Part shown: piece by piece, positions 18,675 through 27,180 of the stretch
Layout of the letters: the number at the start of each line of letters is the position of its first letter
Position numbering within the stretch: position 1 is the first letter of the stretch
NCBI RefSeq assembly: GCF_025558585.1
Contig: NZ_CP094723.1
Coordinates: forward strand, 2,108,001-2,172,000
Reading direction: 5' to 3'
Origin: Staphylococcus sp. IVB6214
GTDB lineage: Bacteria; Bacillota; Bacilli; Staphylococcales; Staphylococcaceae
Length of the DNA: 64,000 nucleotides
Translations under genes and position numbers: made by a program
Notes under the pieces: generated by a model
Seen by the model: only the letters and a program-made list of their open reading frames with translations
What the model was told of the DNA's origin: nothing
The model's database searches: none

Positions 18675-19694
18675 CTATGTTCTTTTTAATTTTATGAATT
18701 TTAAATAAGTTCCCATTCTCCATATATACTCTAGTGGGCCATATGTAAAGTATTTGAACCACATTACACTGAAGAAAATTTGAATAACATAGATCACTAA
18801 ACACATAATTAAGCTGTGGGTCATTGATATTTCTGCTTTAAAAATACATTGTGTGTAAAATAATATAAGTAGCGTTTGAAAAATGTAGTTCGTCAAAGCT
18901 AATCTGCCATAGAATTTTAAAGGAGATAAGCATTTAAAACCAAATTTTGTCTGCGTTATTACAACGATTGTTAGGACATAAAACAAGGATATGAAAGGGG
19001 ACGTTAATGTTATTAAATGATCAAACAGTATTCTTCCTTGAACGTAAGTTTCTCCATAAACCCCGGCTTTTTCAGCAACAATGTAATTTGGATAACTGTA
19101 AAACGAAAATAATAAAATAAAACTAATTAAAGCAAATACTGCTGATATGCACCAAGCTATACGCCATAAGTTAAAGTTTTGATTTAACTTTTCAGGCAAT
19201 CGATACTGGCCTATGGCTAATCCAATAATAAAATAAGGTAATACCAATATTATTTTTACATCCAAAATTGTAATTGCTATTAATAATAAAATACCTATAA
19301 TTAAATTTATTTCCTTTTTTAAATGGAAAAATATTAATAATACCAGCCCTACAATAGCGTAAACATTTAATGCTTCTCCTGGTTGTAGTTGCATATGTAT
19401 AAAACCAAATACGTATAAAATTAATAATCTTCTTATATACAATAAATATTTATTTTGAGGTTTATAGGCAGCTCTTTCCATAAATATGTAAAACCCTATA
19501 CCAAAAAGCGTAGAGAATATTGCAAAAAATTTGCTTTCTATAAATATACTCAAAAAACTTGCATACATAGCGTCAAAACCATCTATAGGCATTTTTAAAT
19601 CTACTAATTTAATTCCTGCTACATTAACCAATATAATTCCTAATAAAGCAAAGCCTCTTAAGTAATCTAGCAATTCAATCCTTTTATTTACCAT
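18675..19694 (-). CDS. DUF418-family membrane protein (island cargo)
   Basis: 339 aa, polytopic. The N-terminus RIELLDYLRGFALLGIILVN is the DUF418/YeiB signature. About eight to ten hydrophobic helices follow, and the C-terminal GRLALTNYIFQTLLI...YGPLEYIWR motif completes the family. Distantly related to acyltransferase-3/HGSNAT-like membrane proteins; no proven activity. AGGAGGTT lies at ideal spacing. It occupies the SaPI cargo slot between terS and the att core, where superantigen or resistance genes often sit. Role for island or host unknown. Confidence 0.85.
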   Translation of the reverse strand: MVNKRIELLDYLRGFALLGIILVNVAGIKLVDLKMPIDGFDAMYASFLSIFIESKFFAIFSTLFGIGFYIFMERAAYKPQNKYLLYIRRLLILYVFGFIHMQLQPGEALNVYAIVGLVLLIFFHLKKEINLIIGILLLIAITILDVKIILVLPYFIIGLAIGQYRLPEKLNQNFNLWRIAWCISAVFALISFILLFSFYSYPNYIVAEKAGVYGETYVQGRILFDHLITLTSPFISLFYVLTIVVITQTKFGFKCLSPLKFYGRLALTNYIFQTLLILFYTQCIFKAEISMTHSLIMCLVIYVIQIFFSVMWFKYFTYGPLEYIWRMGTYLKFIKLKRT

Positions 19695-20373
19695 ATAATA
19701 ACCTCCTAAGAACTCTAGATGTAATTTTATCTGAGGTTTATTTGAATGTTAATAGGTCCATAGAACTATTCCATATTAATTTTATATCTAATTCCTCTTT
19801 TGTTTCGTGATTTCTATATAAAAAGCGACCAAATAAGACCGTCTTTTGAAGTATAAATAGATACTGAATAAATAACTAATATTAAACACCTATTAAACCT
19901 TTATACTAAACGTGTCTATACTAAATATATTTTCCCAACTTAATAAACGAAGTAGCTATTAGTTAGAAAAATACAGTACACGATTAAACGTCTCAATTAA
20001 ATAACATCGTTTATTAATATCATAAAAAAAAGGCCAACCATTAAGGTTAGTCTGTTAGTTAATCATTGTCCTCTACGACAAATAATCGTGTAAATAACTT
20101 ACCATAAAAAGAGAGTAGCTGCAAGGGGAACTACTCTTTGAGAAAATACAATTTATTTAGACAATTAACAGAAATTCCTAATAAGCTTAAAACATACACT
20201 ACTAAAAAAAGTCAGTTACCTTTTGAATTAAATAAAAGAGCGACTATTTATAGTCGCCTAAAGATTTAAGTATAATATCTAAAACGAGATACTTTTCACA
20301 GTATATTTTAAAATTAATAAAAATACAAACGAAAACACCGCCTAATTAAAGGCAGTGGTTTTGCATTAATCAT
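19695..20373. other. Gene-free island stretch with a series of hairpins
   Basis: No convincing gene. Hairpins seen: 20024-20050 (minus-strand terminator, CTAACC/GGTTGG then T-run), 20112-20137 (AGAGTAG/CTACTCT), and 20240-20257 (perfect GCGACTA-TTTA-TAGTCGC, T-rich after it on the minus strand). The last terminator of the terS operon is listed separately. They insulate the cargo gene from the packaging operon and may mark lost cargo. Confidence 0.55.
20332..20362 (-). terminator. Terminator of the packaging operon after terS
   Basis: AAAACACCGCCT (20332-20343) pairs with AGGCAGTGGTTTT (20350-20362) with one bulge. It lies 12 nt beyond the terS stop. Confidence 0.75.
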
Positions 20374-20844
20374 CTACTGAATATCATCAACAAATTCTGG
20401 CGTCACAAGACTCACATCTAATTTATCTGTAAACAAGCTGTGGTACTTCCCTAACATATCTCTTGCTTTTAAGCGATCACTTGGCTTAATTGGAACTTCT
20501 ACAAGTTCCACATGTTCATTGTAGACAAGGTTCATACGTCCAGTGTCTGGGTTCTTTTCAAATGAACTTCGCTTTACCACCACTTCTTTTGTTTCAGTCT
20601 CATCACCGACTGCTGCATTGGTTAACAGATGTAATAGCTCTTTGGCCGTTAAAATACTGTCGTCCATTACTTTATCCTGTTGACTTTTGATATATTCATC
20701 AACCTTTTCATTACGCAACAATCTACTTCCTGTTACATGTGCTGAATTTGGCGCATAGCCTGCTTTTATAGCGCTTTGCGTGATGTTTAGCGTCTTAATA
20801 TACTCATTCACAAAACGGACTTGTCTAGGCGTTAATTCACTCAT
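20374..20844 (-). CDS. terS: Terminase small subunit, island-encoded
   Basis: 156 aa. N-terminal ELTPRQVRFVNEYIKTLNITQSAIKAGYAP...GSRLLRNEKV is the helix-turn-helix DNA-recognition domain of Terminase_2 small subunits. The C-terminal half (KPSDRLKARDMLGKYHSLF) is the oligomerisation/TerL-contact region. In SaPIs this protein replaces the helper phage TerS and directs packaging of island DNA by the headful route. Its start overlaps the upstream gene by 4 nt (ATGA type). Last gene of the SOS-linked operon. Confidence 0.92.
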   Translation of the reverse strand: MSELTPRQVRFVNEYIKTLNITQSAIKAGYAPNSAHVTGSRLLRNEKVDEYIKSQQDKVMDDSILTAKELLHLLTNAAVGDETETKEVVVKRSSFEKNPDTGRMNLVYNEHVELVEVPIKPSDRLKARDMLGKYHSLFTDKLDVSLVTPEFVDDIQ

Positions 20845-21185
20845 TCTATCACCTCCATTATTTTATCTAATAATTTCCCAAACCATTGTCTGACTGATTC
20901 TGTGGAACATTCTAAAACTTGACTAATATCTTTGTAACTATCCCCATGTAATAAAGCATCGAAGATATAGAATTCTTTATCTGTGGCCACTTGGTCAACT
21001 AACATCTCTAAGTGATTCTTTAGAATGTGATCATCTACATTATCAGTTTCTATCCAGTTATTTATGTCGGTATGACCAATGCTAAAGAAGTCATCAGTGT
21101 TGAAATCATCATCTTTTAGTGTGTCATCATTATCAATTTGCTTATGATAGCGATATATGAAATCTTTTATATGCTGCTTATCCAT
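20841..21185 (-). CDS. Sigma-region-4-like HTH protein of the packaging operon
   Basis: 114 aa, very acidic first half. The C-terminal ALLHGDSYKDISQVLECSTESVRQWFGKLLDKI is a clear helix-turn-helix of the sigma-70 region 4/ArpU-like type. Phage and island proteins of this kind act in late-gene control; in SaPIs genes at this position can modulate helper late transcription. Which role applies here is not determined. Overlaps terS by 4 nt, follows the next gene after 2 nt. Confidence 0.65.
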   Translation of the reverse strand: MDKQHIKDFIYRYHKQIDNDDTLKDDDFNTDDFFSIGHTDINNWIETDNVDDHILKNHLEMLVDQVATDKEFYIFDALLHGDSYKDISQVLECSTESVRQWFGKLLDKIMEVIE

Positions 21186-21187
21186 TG

Positions 21188-21715
21188 TTACACCACTTTT
21201 AACATGGGTTTCTTATGATACGCATTCACACGTTCACGCTTACTATTTTCAATCATCATATCCCTTTGTTTTTGACGCGCTATACGTTGTTTAATGTTGA
21301 GGTGGTATAAATCGACCTGTAGTCGTTCAATCACGTTATAGGGCTTATATCGACCATTTGACCGCATGTATCTTACAACTTGTTTCTTTTCTTTTTCAGT
21401 ATATTGATTAAGGACAGACTTTAATACCTCCATATTACGCATAGAACGCTTTTTATAATTTACTAAGCCAGCTTTCGCCTCAATAATTTTAATAGCCAAC
21501 TTTTCAATAGGATAAGAGACGGATACAACGCCGAATATTTCATCACACGTTGTCGTAGACGTATTCATATGATACATACTCTCGATTTGAAACTCACACA
21601 TCTGAATTTTCTTATTAATAAACACTGGGTTATATTGTGTTAATAGTTGATACTCGGATAGCTTATTGCCATTATTACGATAATATAAAACTTTCCTTGC
21701 CATTTTCAGTTTCAT
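21188..21715 (-). CDS. Island packaging-operon protein, function unknown
   Basis: 175 aa, strongly basic. Predicted mostly helical: MARKVLYYRNNGNKLSEYQLLTQYNP and a Lys/Arg-rich C-terminal coil (RIARQKQRDMMIENSKRERV). No known domain recognised. AGGGGTGG ribosome site before the ATG. Its basic charge would suit nucleic-acid or helper-protein contact; this is inference. Separated from the upstream gene by 52 nt. Confidence 0.55.
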   Translation of the reverse strand: MKLKMARKVLYYRNNGNKLSEYQLLTQYNPVFINKKIQMCEFQIESMYHMNTSTTTCDEIFGVVSVSYPIEKLAIKIIEAKAGLVNYKKRSMRNMEVLKSVLNQYTEKEKKQVVRYMRSNGRYKPYNVIERLQVDLYHLNIKQRIARQKQRDMMIENSKRERVNAYHKKPMLKVV

Positions 21716-21767
21716 TTATCCACCCCTATATAGAGAGCCTACCCAACAAGGATAGGCTTCATTTATA

Positions 21768-22127
21768 TTATTTTCTAAAATAAGGTTTGTCCTGTGAGCC
21801 ATACTTTTTAGCTTTGGCATTTTTAAGTTCTTCGTTGTAACGGTCACTTAATGACTTAAGCGTAACACCGTCGTAATCGGTATCCTTTGTCACTACAACG
21901 CCGCTATGTTTCATGCCAACTTGTTCAATAACACTATAATCATAGGCAAGCTTCTCATATTCACTATTGTTTTCATATGGGTGCAGAACGTTTTGTTTTA
22001 ACACTTCAAATGCATGTGCTACCTGTTGTTCTTCCGTATCATTAAAACGTTCTGAAATTATCTTTTGTAAAAGACTCAACTCGAAAATATCGACATTTTG
22101 AGCGTCAACGGTATTAATATGATTCAT
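21768..22127 (-). CDS. Island packaging-operon protein, function unknown
   Basis: 119 aa, acidic N-terminal helical part (DIFELSLLQKIISERFNDTEEQQVAHAFEVL) and a basic C-terminus. Starts inside the stop of the previous gene (ATGA-type 4-nt overlap). No family recognised. Not obviously related to known capsid-size genes. Confidence 0.55.
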   Translation of the reverse strand: MNHINTVDAQNVDIFELSLLQKIISERFNDTEEQQVAHAFEVLKQNVLHPYENNSEYEKLAYDYSVIEQVGMKHSGVVVTKDTDYDGVTLKSLSDRYNEELKNAKAKKYGSQDKPYFRK

Positions 22128-22456
22128 AATTTCACCATTACTATAAAATCATAGCGTGCTTGCAAGTTTTGACGACGAATTAATTCTTCTTGTGGATTCT
22201 GCACCTTATCCGTTGTAGTTTCTTTTTCAATTTCATCAATACGTTTGGCGATATCATCTAAACGCGTCTGTGCATATGTCTTAAACGCATTTTCTAATTC
22301 TTGCATTTTAGGTTTTTGTTGTTCATCAATGGCATCTAAGCGATACCCTTTTAAAAACATCGTTGATGATTCTTTTAAAAAGCGATCTACTTTATTTAAT
22401 AAGTCTTGATATTTGTTGTCATCAAAGAAAATATTCCAAACTTCTGTTTGTTGCAT
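22124..22456 (-). CDS. Coiled-coil island protein, function unknown
   Basis: 110 aa from the ATG at 22456. Almost wholly helical and charged, with a likely coiled coil (MQELENAFKTYAQTRLDDIAKRIDEIEKE) near residues 50-80. Coupled to the next gene by a 4-nt overlap. The size and helical build recall small scaffold-like or regulator proteins of SaPI packaging operons, but I see no specific match. Confidence 0.55.
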   Translation of the reverse strand: MQQTEVWNIFFDDNKYQDLLNKVDRFLKESSTMFLKGYRLDAIDEQQKPKMQELENAFKTYAQTRLDDIAKRIDEIEKETTTDKVQNPQEELIRRQNLQARYDFIVMVKL

Positions 22457-22489
22457 AGTCAAATATACCTACTCTCTATTAGTTTTTAT

Positions 22490-22834
22490 TTATACTTCAA
22501 TTTCTTCTAGGGCTTTTAAACGGTTCTGACTGCCCTCAATTAAGCCTTTAATACTTTTGATAGCTTCTATCTTATCGGTTTGTGTTTTGATGATGTAGTA
22601 GCCCCTAGCATCTTTTTTATAGCTATATCCGATAGGATAATGATAATTGATGATTAAGCTTGTAATGACCTGTGTTAACCATCTATTGTTTGCCTTATTC
22701 ACTTCATATCCCAATTGATTAAGCAGCTTTGTTTTAGTAATATATTTATTAGACGTATTTCTTATCACATTGAGTACTTGGCGGTGTTCATTCGGTAAGT
22801 TGTACGTCTTTTCGTTTACTTCAAATTCGCTCAT
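22490..22834 (-). CDS. Winged-helix-like island protein, first gene of the SOS-linked operon
   Basis: 114 aa. NLPNEHRQVLNVIRNTSNKYITKTKLLNQLGYEVNKANNRWLTQVITSLI followed by YPIGYSYKKDARGYYII has the look of a winged helix with a beta wing. Phage and island proteins of this kind include replication or regulatory factors. Weak ribosome site (GTGAGAGA-type). A consensus promoter lies about 35 nt upstream. Confidence 0.6.
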   Translation of the reverse strand: MSEFEVNEKTYNLPNEHRQVLNVIRNTSNKYITKTKLLNQLGYEVNKANNRWLTQVITSLIINYHYPIGYSYKKDARGYYIIKTQTDKIEAIKSIKGLIEGSQNRLKALEEIEV

Positions 22835-22869
22835 TCTCTCACCACACTTTCTGTTATTTGCTTACTCTA

Positions 22870-22898
22870 ATTATACCAAAATTACACTGTTGAAACAA
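22870..22898 (-). promoter_or_regulatory. Promoter of the packaging operon
   Basis: On the minus strand TTGTTT (22898-22893), 17 nt, TATAAT (22875-22870). It precedes the first operon gene by 35 nt. Confidence 0.75.
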
Positions 22899-22947
22899 AC
22901 TTATGTTCGGTATAAACCGCATTATATCAGGTGTTTAGCATTATTTC

Positions 22948-22969
22948 ATGTTCACTTCAAAATGAACAT
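22948..22969. promoter_or_regulatory. Inverted repeat upstream of the packaging operon
   Basis: ATGTTCA and TGAACAT separated by 8 nt (CTTCAAAA). The half-sites resemble LexA half-sites (GTTC/GAAC), but the spacing is wrong for a LexA box, so another dimeric regulator is possible. It lies about 50-75 nt upstream of the -35. Confidence 0.45.
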
Positions 22970-23008
22970 CTAAGGGGTTTATTGCAAAAATACAAACCAA
23001 AGCTAAAA

Positions 23009-23020
23009 GAACAAATGTTC
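23009..23020. promoter_or_regulatory. SOS (LexA/DinR) box upstream of the packaging operon
   Basis: GAACAAATGTTC fits the Gram-positive core GAACRNRYGTTC at every position. Extra GAAC half-sites follow (CGAAC at 23033 and CGAAC near 23044). SaPI packaging operons are known to be LexA-controlled. It lies about 110 nt upstream of the mapped -35, so it may serve a further upstream promoter. Confidence 0.7.
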
Positions 23021-23158
23021 CTACTAAATTTTTCGAACAAAATACGAACAAAAGCCTTTTGCCCTTTATTCAAATCACGAACATTAGCATATTTTAGTTT
23101 TCGATAAATTTAGTTAGTATTTATATAGGGCTACAAACATCATGCAGCCCTGTGATTG

Positions 23159-23800
23159 CTACTTACTCAAGTTATAATACGATGCCTTTAAATCATTCAA
23201 TTTACGTTCTAACGCTTTGTAATCCTCTTGTGTAGCTTTTTCATCTTGTACAAATTCCGTTACTAATTTAAGTCCCTCAACAAGCTCATGTGCGGGTTCA
23301 TTAACCCCTGCAGCCAACTGATACAACACTACAATGTTACCTATCACATCGGCATTACTAGACTGAACCCCCTCTAATTCTTCAACATTCACTCCACCTT
23401 CCATGTACTCAAACATATCCGTGTTATTACTTTCAACAAACGTTTCTAATCCATACATGAAATACTCATCTTCAAATAAACTTTTGGCCATCATATCGCT
23501 TATAGAAAGCGTTGTACCATCATGTAGTTCATATCCTGTATAATGACCCTCTATACTTCTTATAAGCCCCTCTGTGTGCTTAGGAGATGCTAATTCAAAC
23601 GATTGTCTTATTTTGCAATCTTTAATGTATACATGGCCAAACAATTTACCTCTCATGACAATATAAACGACATCAAACGGATCATTGTAAATTTTAAAAG
23701 CAAAATGGTTATCTCTACTACTTTCTAATAAACCTGTATAGTACCTTAATAACGTACCTGCTCGTGTTTCAAATTGATTTGCGATAATTTCTATGTTCAT
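23159..23800 (-). CDS. Island replication-module protein, function unknown
   Basis: 213 aa, acidic. N-terminal half mixed beta/alpha (FAFKIYNDPFDVVYIVMRGKLFGHVYIKDCK), C-terminal half helical with a likely coiled coil (DYKALERKLNDLKASYYNLSK). No domain recognised. It follows the previous gene after one base and ends the replication-side gene block before the SOS region. Confidence 0.55.
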   Translation of the reverse strand: MNIEIIANQFETRAGTLLRYYTGLLESSRDNHFAFKIYNDPFDVVYIVMRGKLFGHVYIKDCKIRQSFELASPKHTEGLIRSIEGHYTGYELHDGTTLSISDMMAKSLFEDEYFMYGLETFVESNNTDMFEYMEGGVNVEELEGVQSSNADVIGNIVVLYQLAAGVNEPAHELVEGLKLVTEFVQDEKATQEDYKALERKLNDLKASYYNLSK

Positions 23801-23801
23801 A

Positions 23802-24077
23802 TCATTTAACCTGCCTTTTAATATACTTTAGATAATTTTTCAATCTTGCTAAAACTAAATCAAAACTCCCTGTAGCTATTATTTTGTAGCTTGTCCTATT
23901 GCTTGAATTAGGAATATAACTCTCACGCCATGCAACCCAACTATTATTGGTATATTCAAAATATACTGTTGAGACATGGCTTATTGAGCAAAAGTAAATT
24001 TCATTAGAGATACCTGTAATTAATCCCAATCCTTTTACTTTCTCATCGTAATCATATTCTTGTTTAACGGCTTGCAC
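23802..24077 (-). CDS. Small island protein overlapping the primase end
   Basis: 91 aa if translated from the GTG at 24077, which lies 12 nt after GGGAGG and overlaps the primase stop by 14 nt. A longer reading from 24134 is possible but has no ribosome site. Middle part beta-rich (LGLITGISNEIYFCSISHVSTVYFEYTNNSWVAW), basic C-terminus. No family recognised. Confidence 0.5.
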   Translation of the reverse strand: MQAVKQEYDYDEKVKGLGLITGISNEIYFCSISHVSTVYFEYTNNSWVAWRESYIPNSSNRTSYKIIATGSFDLVLARLKNYLKYIKRQVK

Positions 24078-24867
24078 TTCTAACTGTCGCCTCCCAATCT
24101 CTCTCTGTAAAAATATCACCATTTTTGTTATCACCTATTAAAACTCTTAACGGTTCAATATCCACGTTACATTGGACTGCATAGCTTACTGCCTTAAATA
24201 AATCATTGTTTCTATACTCGCTTTGACCATCTACAATACGTTGGTAAGCACGTTTTCCTTCTCCACCTTTGCCACCTCTAATATGATCAAAGCTGTAATT
24301 AGGCAGCGCTCTTTTTATTGAATAAGGCTCTAATATTTGTTGAACGTAGTTTCCAGATTTAGAAAATATACGCTTTTCAAATTTCCCCTGATAAAATGCA
24401 ACGCTTTGGCCATTATGAGTGTATTTACCTTTTGTTGTAACACTACCTGCAAGTACAAAGTAATTGTTTGGATGAGCTTTTATATCAATAGCGGGTAAAT
24501 ATCCGATTTTTTGACTATAATCTATATCCTCTCTTTTCTTAAATACGATATGCTTGCCACCACTAGCCGTTGTCTGAACTAATGTGTTTTGAGCATTAGT
24601 AACAACTTCTTTGTAGTAAGGTATTTGTTTTAAGCTCTCAAAGCCACTTTGTCCTTCTTCATGATCTACATCTATATCGATACACCACAAACCTCTTGTT
24701 AAGACACCTAACACACTCGCTTTATGGTATTGAGTAGAGTATCGTTCTATAAAATCATCAGTTATCACATTATTTGCAAATGATACAGTCGGCTTCTTTT
24801 GTTCATTAAGAGGGATAATTTCAATTTGCTTTTTTAGTAATTTCTTCGCTACATGATAACCTGTCAT
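24064..24867 (-). CDS. Primase-polymerase (Prim-Pol, AEP superfamily) of the island
   Basis: 267 aa. The archaeo-eukaryotic primase core is visible: WCIDIDVDHEE (metal Asps, DxD), then TTASGGKHIVFKK (SGGxH nucleotide motif), then IDIKAHPNNYFVLAGS. Such proteins prime island DNA replication and work with the SF3-type helicase encoded next door. The candidate origin lies directly upstream. Confidence 0.85.
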   Translation of the reverse strand: MTGYHVAKKLLKKQIEIIPLNEQKKPTVSFANNVITDDFIERYSTQYHKASVLGVLTRGLWCIDIDVDHEEGQSGFESLKQIPYYKEVVTNAQNTLVQTTASGGKHIVFKKREDIDYSQKIGYLPAIDIKAHPNNYFVLAGSVTTKGKYTHNGQSVAFYQGKFEKRIFSKSGNYVQQILEPYSIKRALPNYSFDHIRGGKGGEGKRAYQRIVDGQSEYRNNDLFKAVSYAVQCNVDIEPLRVLIGDNKNGDIFTERDWEATVRSASR

Positions 24868-25037
24868 CTAATGCCTCCAAAGGTGACTAACCCTTATAAC
24901 CAGTATTTTCTCTATAACTACTAATACACTTAAAGCACTACTATGAATCTATAAGAAATATAAGATATAAGGGTTAGCGACTGATTTATTAACTTTTCAA
25001 AGGTTATAATGAGAGATATTAAGAGTTATTCCTAACC
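24868..25037. other. Candidate island replication origin
   Basis: A 170-bp AT-rich gap between the helicase and primase genes. CTAACCCTTATA (24887-24898) recurs inverted as TATAAGGGTTAG (24966-24977), and CCTAACCCTAA recurs at 25031-25041. Related GGTTATAATGAG lies between. Iteron pairs flanking an AT-rich core beside rep are the usual SaPI origin form. Confidence 0.6.
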
Positions 25038-26651
25038 CTAATCATTTATTAATGATAACGCCATGTTAAAAAGATCTTTATTCCCAACTTGATGTACTTT
25101 TGTATTAACCCCTTCAATCCACTTTTGATTGTTAATACTTATTCCGATTTTCTTCATATCTTCTTTAGCGTTTTTGTGCCTCAAATTTTTGTAATCCTGT
25201 TCAATTAACCTTTGTAATATTTCGTCTCCAGCTAATACAAAATCTTGCTTGGACAATGTTCTTAACAACGTTTTTTGTGTTTCTGTTAGTTCATCTTCAC
25301 TAAAGTAATGTTTGAGTGTAACGTCTTTAAATCTAAACTCACGCCCACATTCTTTTAAATATTCAAGACTCGCAATTAAAAATGAAACTGCAGCAGAAAC
25401 AGACGCTTTCCCATTGGGTTGTACATAATCCCAATATGGTTTGAAAACTGTGTAACGTTCTTCGTCTGTCTCATTAATAGGTCTATCCTTTAAAGATATT
25501 TTGACTGTACGTGATTTATTAGCTGTCATTTCACCTGTATCAACACTTTCATTAGTATCTAGGATTAATAAAGCATTGTTTTTAAACGTGAATGCGTTTC
25601 TACCTATACCACGTCCAGATATTGTTTCTCCTGTCGCAATTTTCCTTAATATACGCATCATTTGTTTAGTAATCTCACCAGTCTCATTTGCATGTGCTAT
25701 GTCTGCTCCATAAAAGTGCATCCACTCATTAGCGGACTCAAACCCACCAGAAATAAGACTGTCAAAATTCACTTTATTAACTTTCATTAATCTTTCAAAA
25801 GTTGTCATGAATAAACCCTTACCTGATCGCCCAAAGTCTTTAATTAGAAAAGTCTTTTCAGCTTGTATGATTTTCATTTTTCGATACATAGCATATGCGT
25901 GCACCAACTTTAAATTGTTCTTGCTTTTCTCATTATCAGTTACAAGCGAGTAAAAATCGTTAACTACATTCAAATTAATATCTTTGAAATCAACATCATA
26001 TTTAACCTTATATAAGCTGTTTTCTTTCAGTTCACTCTTTGATAAAACTAATTTCTTACAGTTATAAGTAAAATCGTTACCCGCAAAGGTATAAGGAAAA
26101 ATGTTATACTCATGTTTGGTTGTAAGATGTTCACGATACAGCTCTAGCATCACATCTAAAAAATCGAGTATTTGATACTTATTATCTACTGGATAAGTAA
26201 GTGCAAAATTAGTGTTATCTATCATTTCATATTGATTTTTTTGAACTATAACGAAACACTCTAATTCATCAGAATAGACAACCTTATTTGCAATCAAATC
26301 AGCAATAAATCGCGCATAGTTGTTAAAGTGTGCTGACTTAAAAGTAGATTGTTTTTCTTCTTCACCATCTTTATGAATAGTTTTAACATTGACCGTTCCA
26401 TAAACAACCCCAATTTCTCTTGGTTTTATGGTATAATCTAGAGTGAGGTTATTAATATAATCACCTGCTATATCATCTTTTTCACGATGATACACATTAC
26501 CTTTATTGTTAAAAATCTGCTTTTCTGTTGTAATAGATGCAAAATTAATTCTTTTACTAATCTCTTTAATTTTAGATAGGTTGATTGTTGACACATAATC
26601 TAACTTTGAATGAAACTCGAAGTGTTTTTTGTATAGTGCTACTTCGTCCAT
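25038..26651 (-). CDS. Island replication initiator/helicase (SF3, D5-like)
   Basis: 537 aa from the ATG at 26651 (7 nt after AAAGGG), rather than the longer frame. The C-terminal half has an SF3-type ATPase: Walker A-like KDFGRSGKGLFMTTF, Walker B-region EWMHFYGADIAHANE, and sensor-like RGIGRNAFTFKNNALLILDTNE. The end (LLRTLSKQDFVLAGDEILQRLIEQDY) looks like a DNA-binding winged helix. It should melt the origin and drive island replication after helper induction. Confidence 0.82.
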   Translation of the reverse strand: MDEVALYKKHFEFHSKLDYVSTINLSKIKEISKRINFASITTEKQIFNNKGNVYHREKDDIAGDYINNLTLDYTIKPREIGVVYGTVNVKTIHKDGEEEKQSTFKSAHFNNYARFIADLIANKVVYSDELECFVIVQKNQYEMIDNTNFALTYPVDNKYQILDFLDVMLELYREHLTTKHEYNIFPYTFAGNDFTYNCKKLVLSKSELKENSLYKVKYDVDFKDINLNVVNDFYSLVTDNEKSKNNLKLVHAYAMYRKMKIIQAEKTFLIKDFGRSGKGLFMTTFERLMKVNKVNFDSLISGGFESANEWMHFYGADIAHANETGEITKQMMRILRKIATGETISGRGIGRNAFTFKNNALLILDTNESVDTGEMTANKSRTVKISLKDRPINETDEERYTVFKPYWDYVQPNGKASVSAAVSFLIASLEYLKECGREFRFKDVTLKHYFSEDELTETQKTLLRTLSKQDFVLAGDEILQRLIEQDYKNLRHKNAKEDMKKIGISINNQKWIEGVNTKVHQVGNKDLFNMALSLIND

Positions 26652-26722
26652 CAAGACACCCTTTCTAGAAAACTTTATTTTTGTTACCATATTAGTAGTA
26701 TTTATTTTGCTAAATACTCTTG

Positions 26723-26980
26723 CTACGCGTTTAGTGATTCCTCGCCAAAGTTCTCACTAGACGCTTTTTTTAATTGTAATTTCAATTCATACTCTTGTTT
26801 TTGTGCTTCAATTAATCTCTCATACATAATTTCGATGGCTTTGTGCTTGTTGTTATCTTTTAGCAATTCAATTGCTTTTCCATAGGTGTCAGCTTCAATA
26901 GCATTCGCTGTATATAGAATTACATCCTTCACACGATTAACTTTTTTATGATCATATTTCTTTTTAAATAGTTTCATCAT
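26723..26980 (-). CDS. Small island protein, coiled-coil C-terminus
   Basis: 85 aa, basic N-terminus (KLFKKKYDHKKVNRVKD) and a helical tail (EAQKQEYELKLQLKKASSENFGEESL). Starts within the previous stop (ATGA overlap). Function unknown; located in the early replication operon. Confidence 0.55.
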   Translation of the reverse strand: MMKLFKKKYDHKKVNRVKDVILYTANAIEADTYGKAIELLKDNNKHKAIEIMYERLIEAQKQEYELKLQLKKASSENFGEESLNA

Positions 26981-27180
26981 TCATTCTCCCCTTCAAAAAC
27001 AATATTATTTTCAATCATTTCCATAACCACTTCACAAACAAACTGTAAATGCTGTTCTCTATTGTAAATTTCAGTCCATTCTTTACCGTCTTGCGAAATC
27101 TTATGTTCAAATTCTGAACGAGGATCATTAACAGTTGATTCTAGAATTTCATAAATCTCTTCAAATAAATTATTCTCCAT
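26977..27180 (-). CDS. Small acidic island protein
   Basis: 67 aa, acidic, mainly helical (LFEEIYEILESTVNDPRSEFE...VVMEMIENNIVFEGENE). GGAGG ribosome site lies inside the end of the upstream 50-aa gene. No family recognised. Confidence 0.55.
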   Translation of the reverse strand: MENNLFEEIYEILESTVNDPRSEFEHKISQDGKEWTEIYNREQHLQFVCEVVMEMIENNIVFEGENE

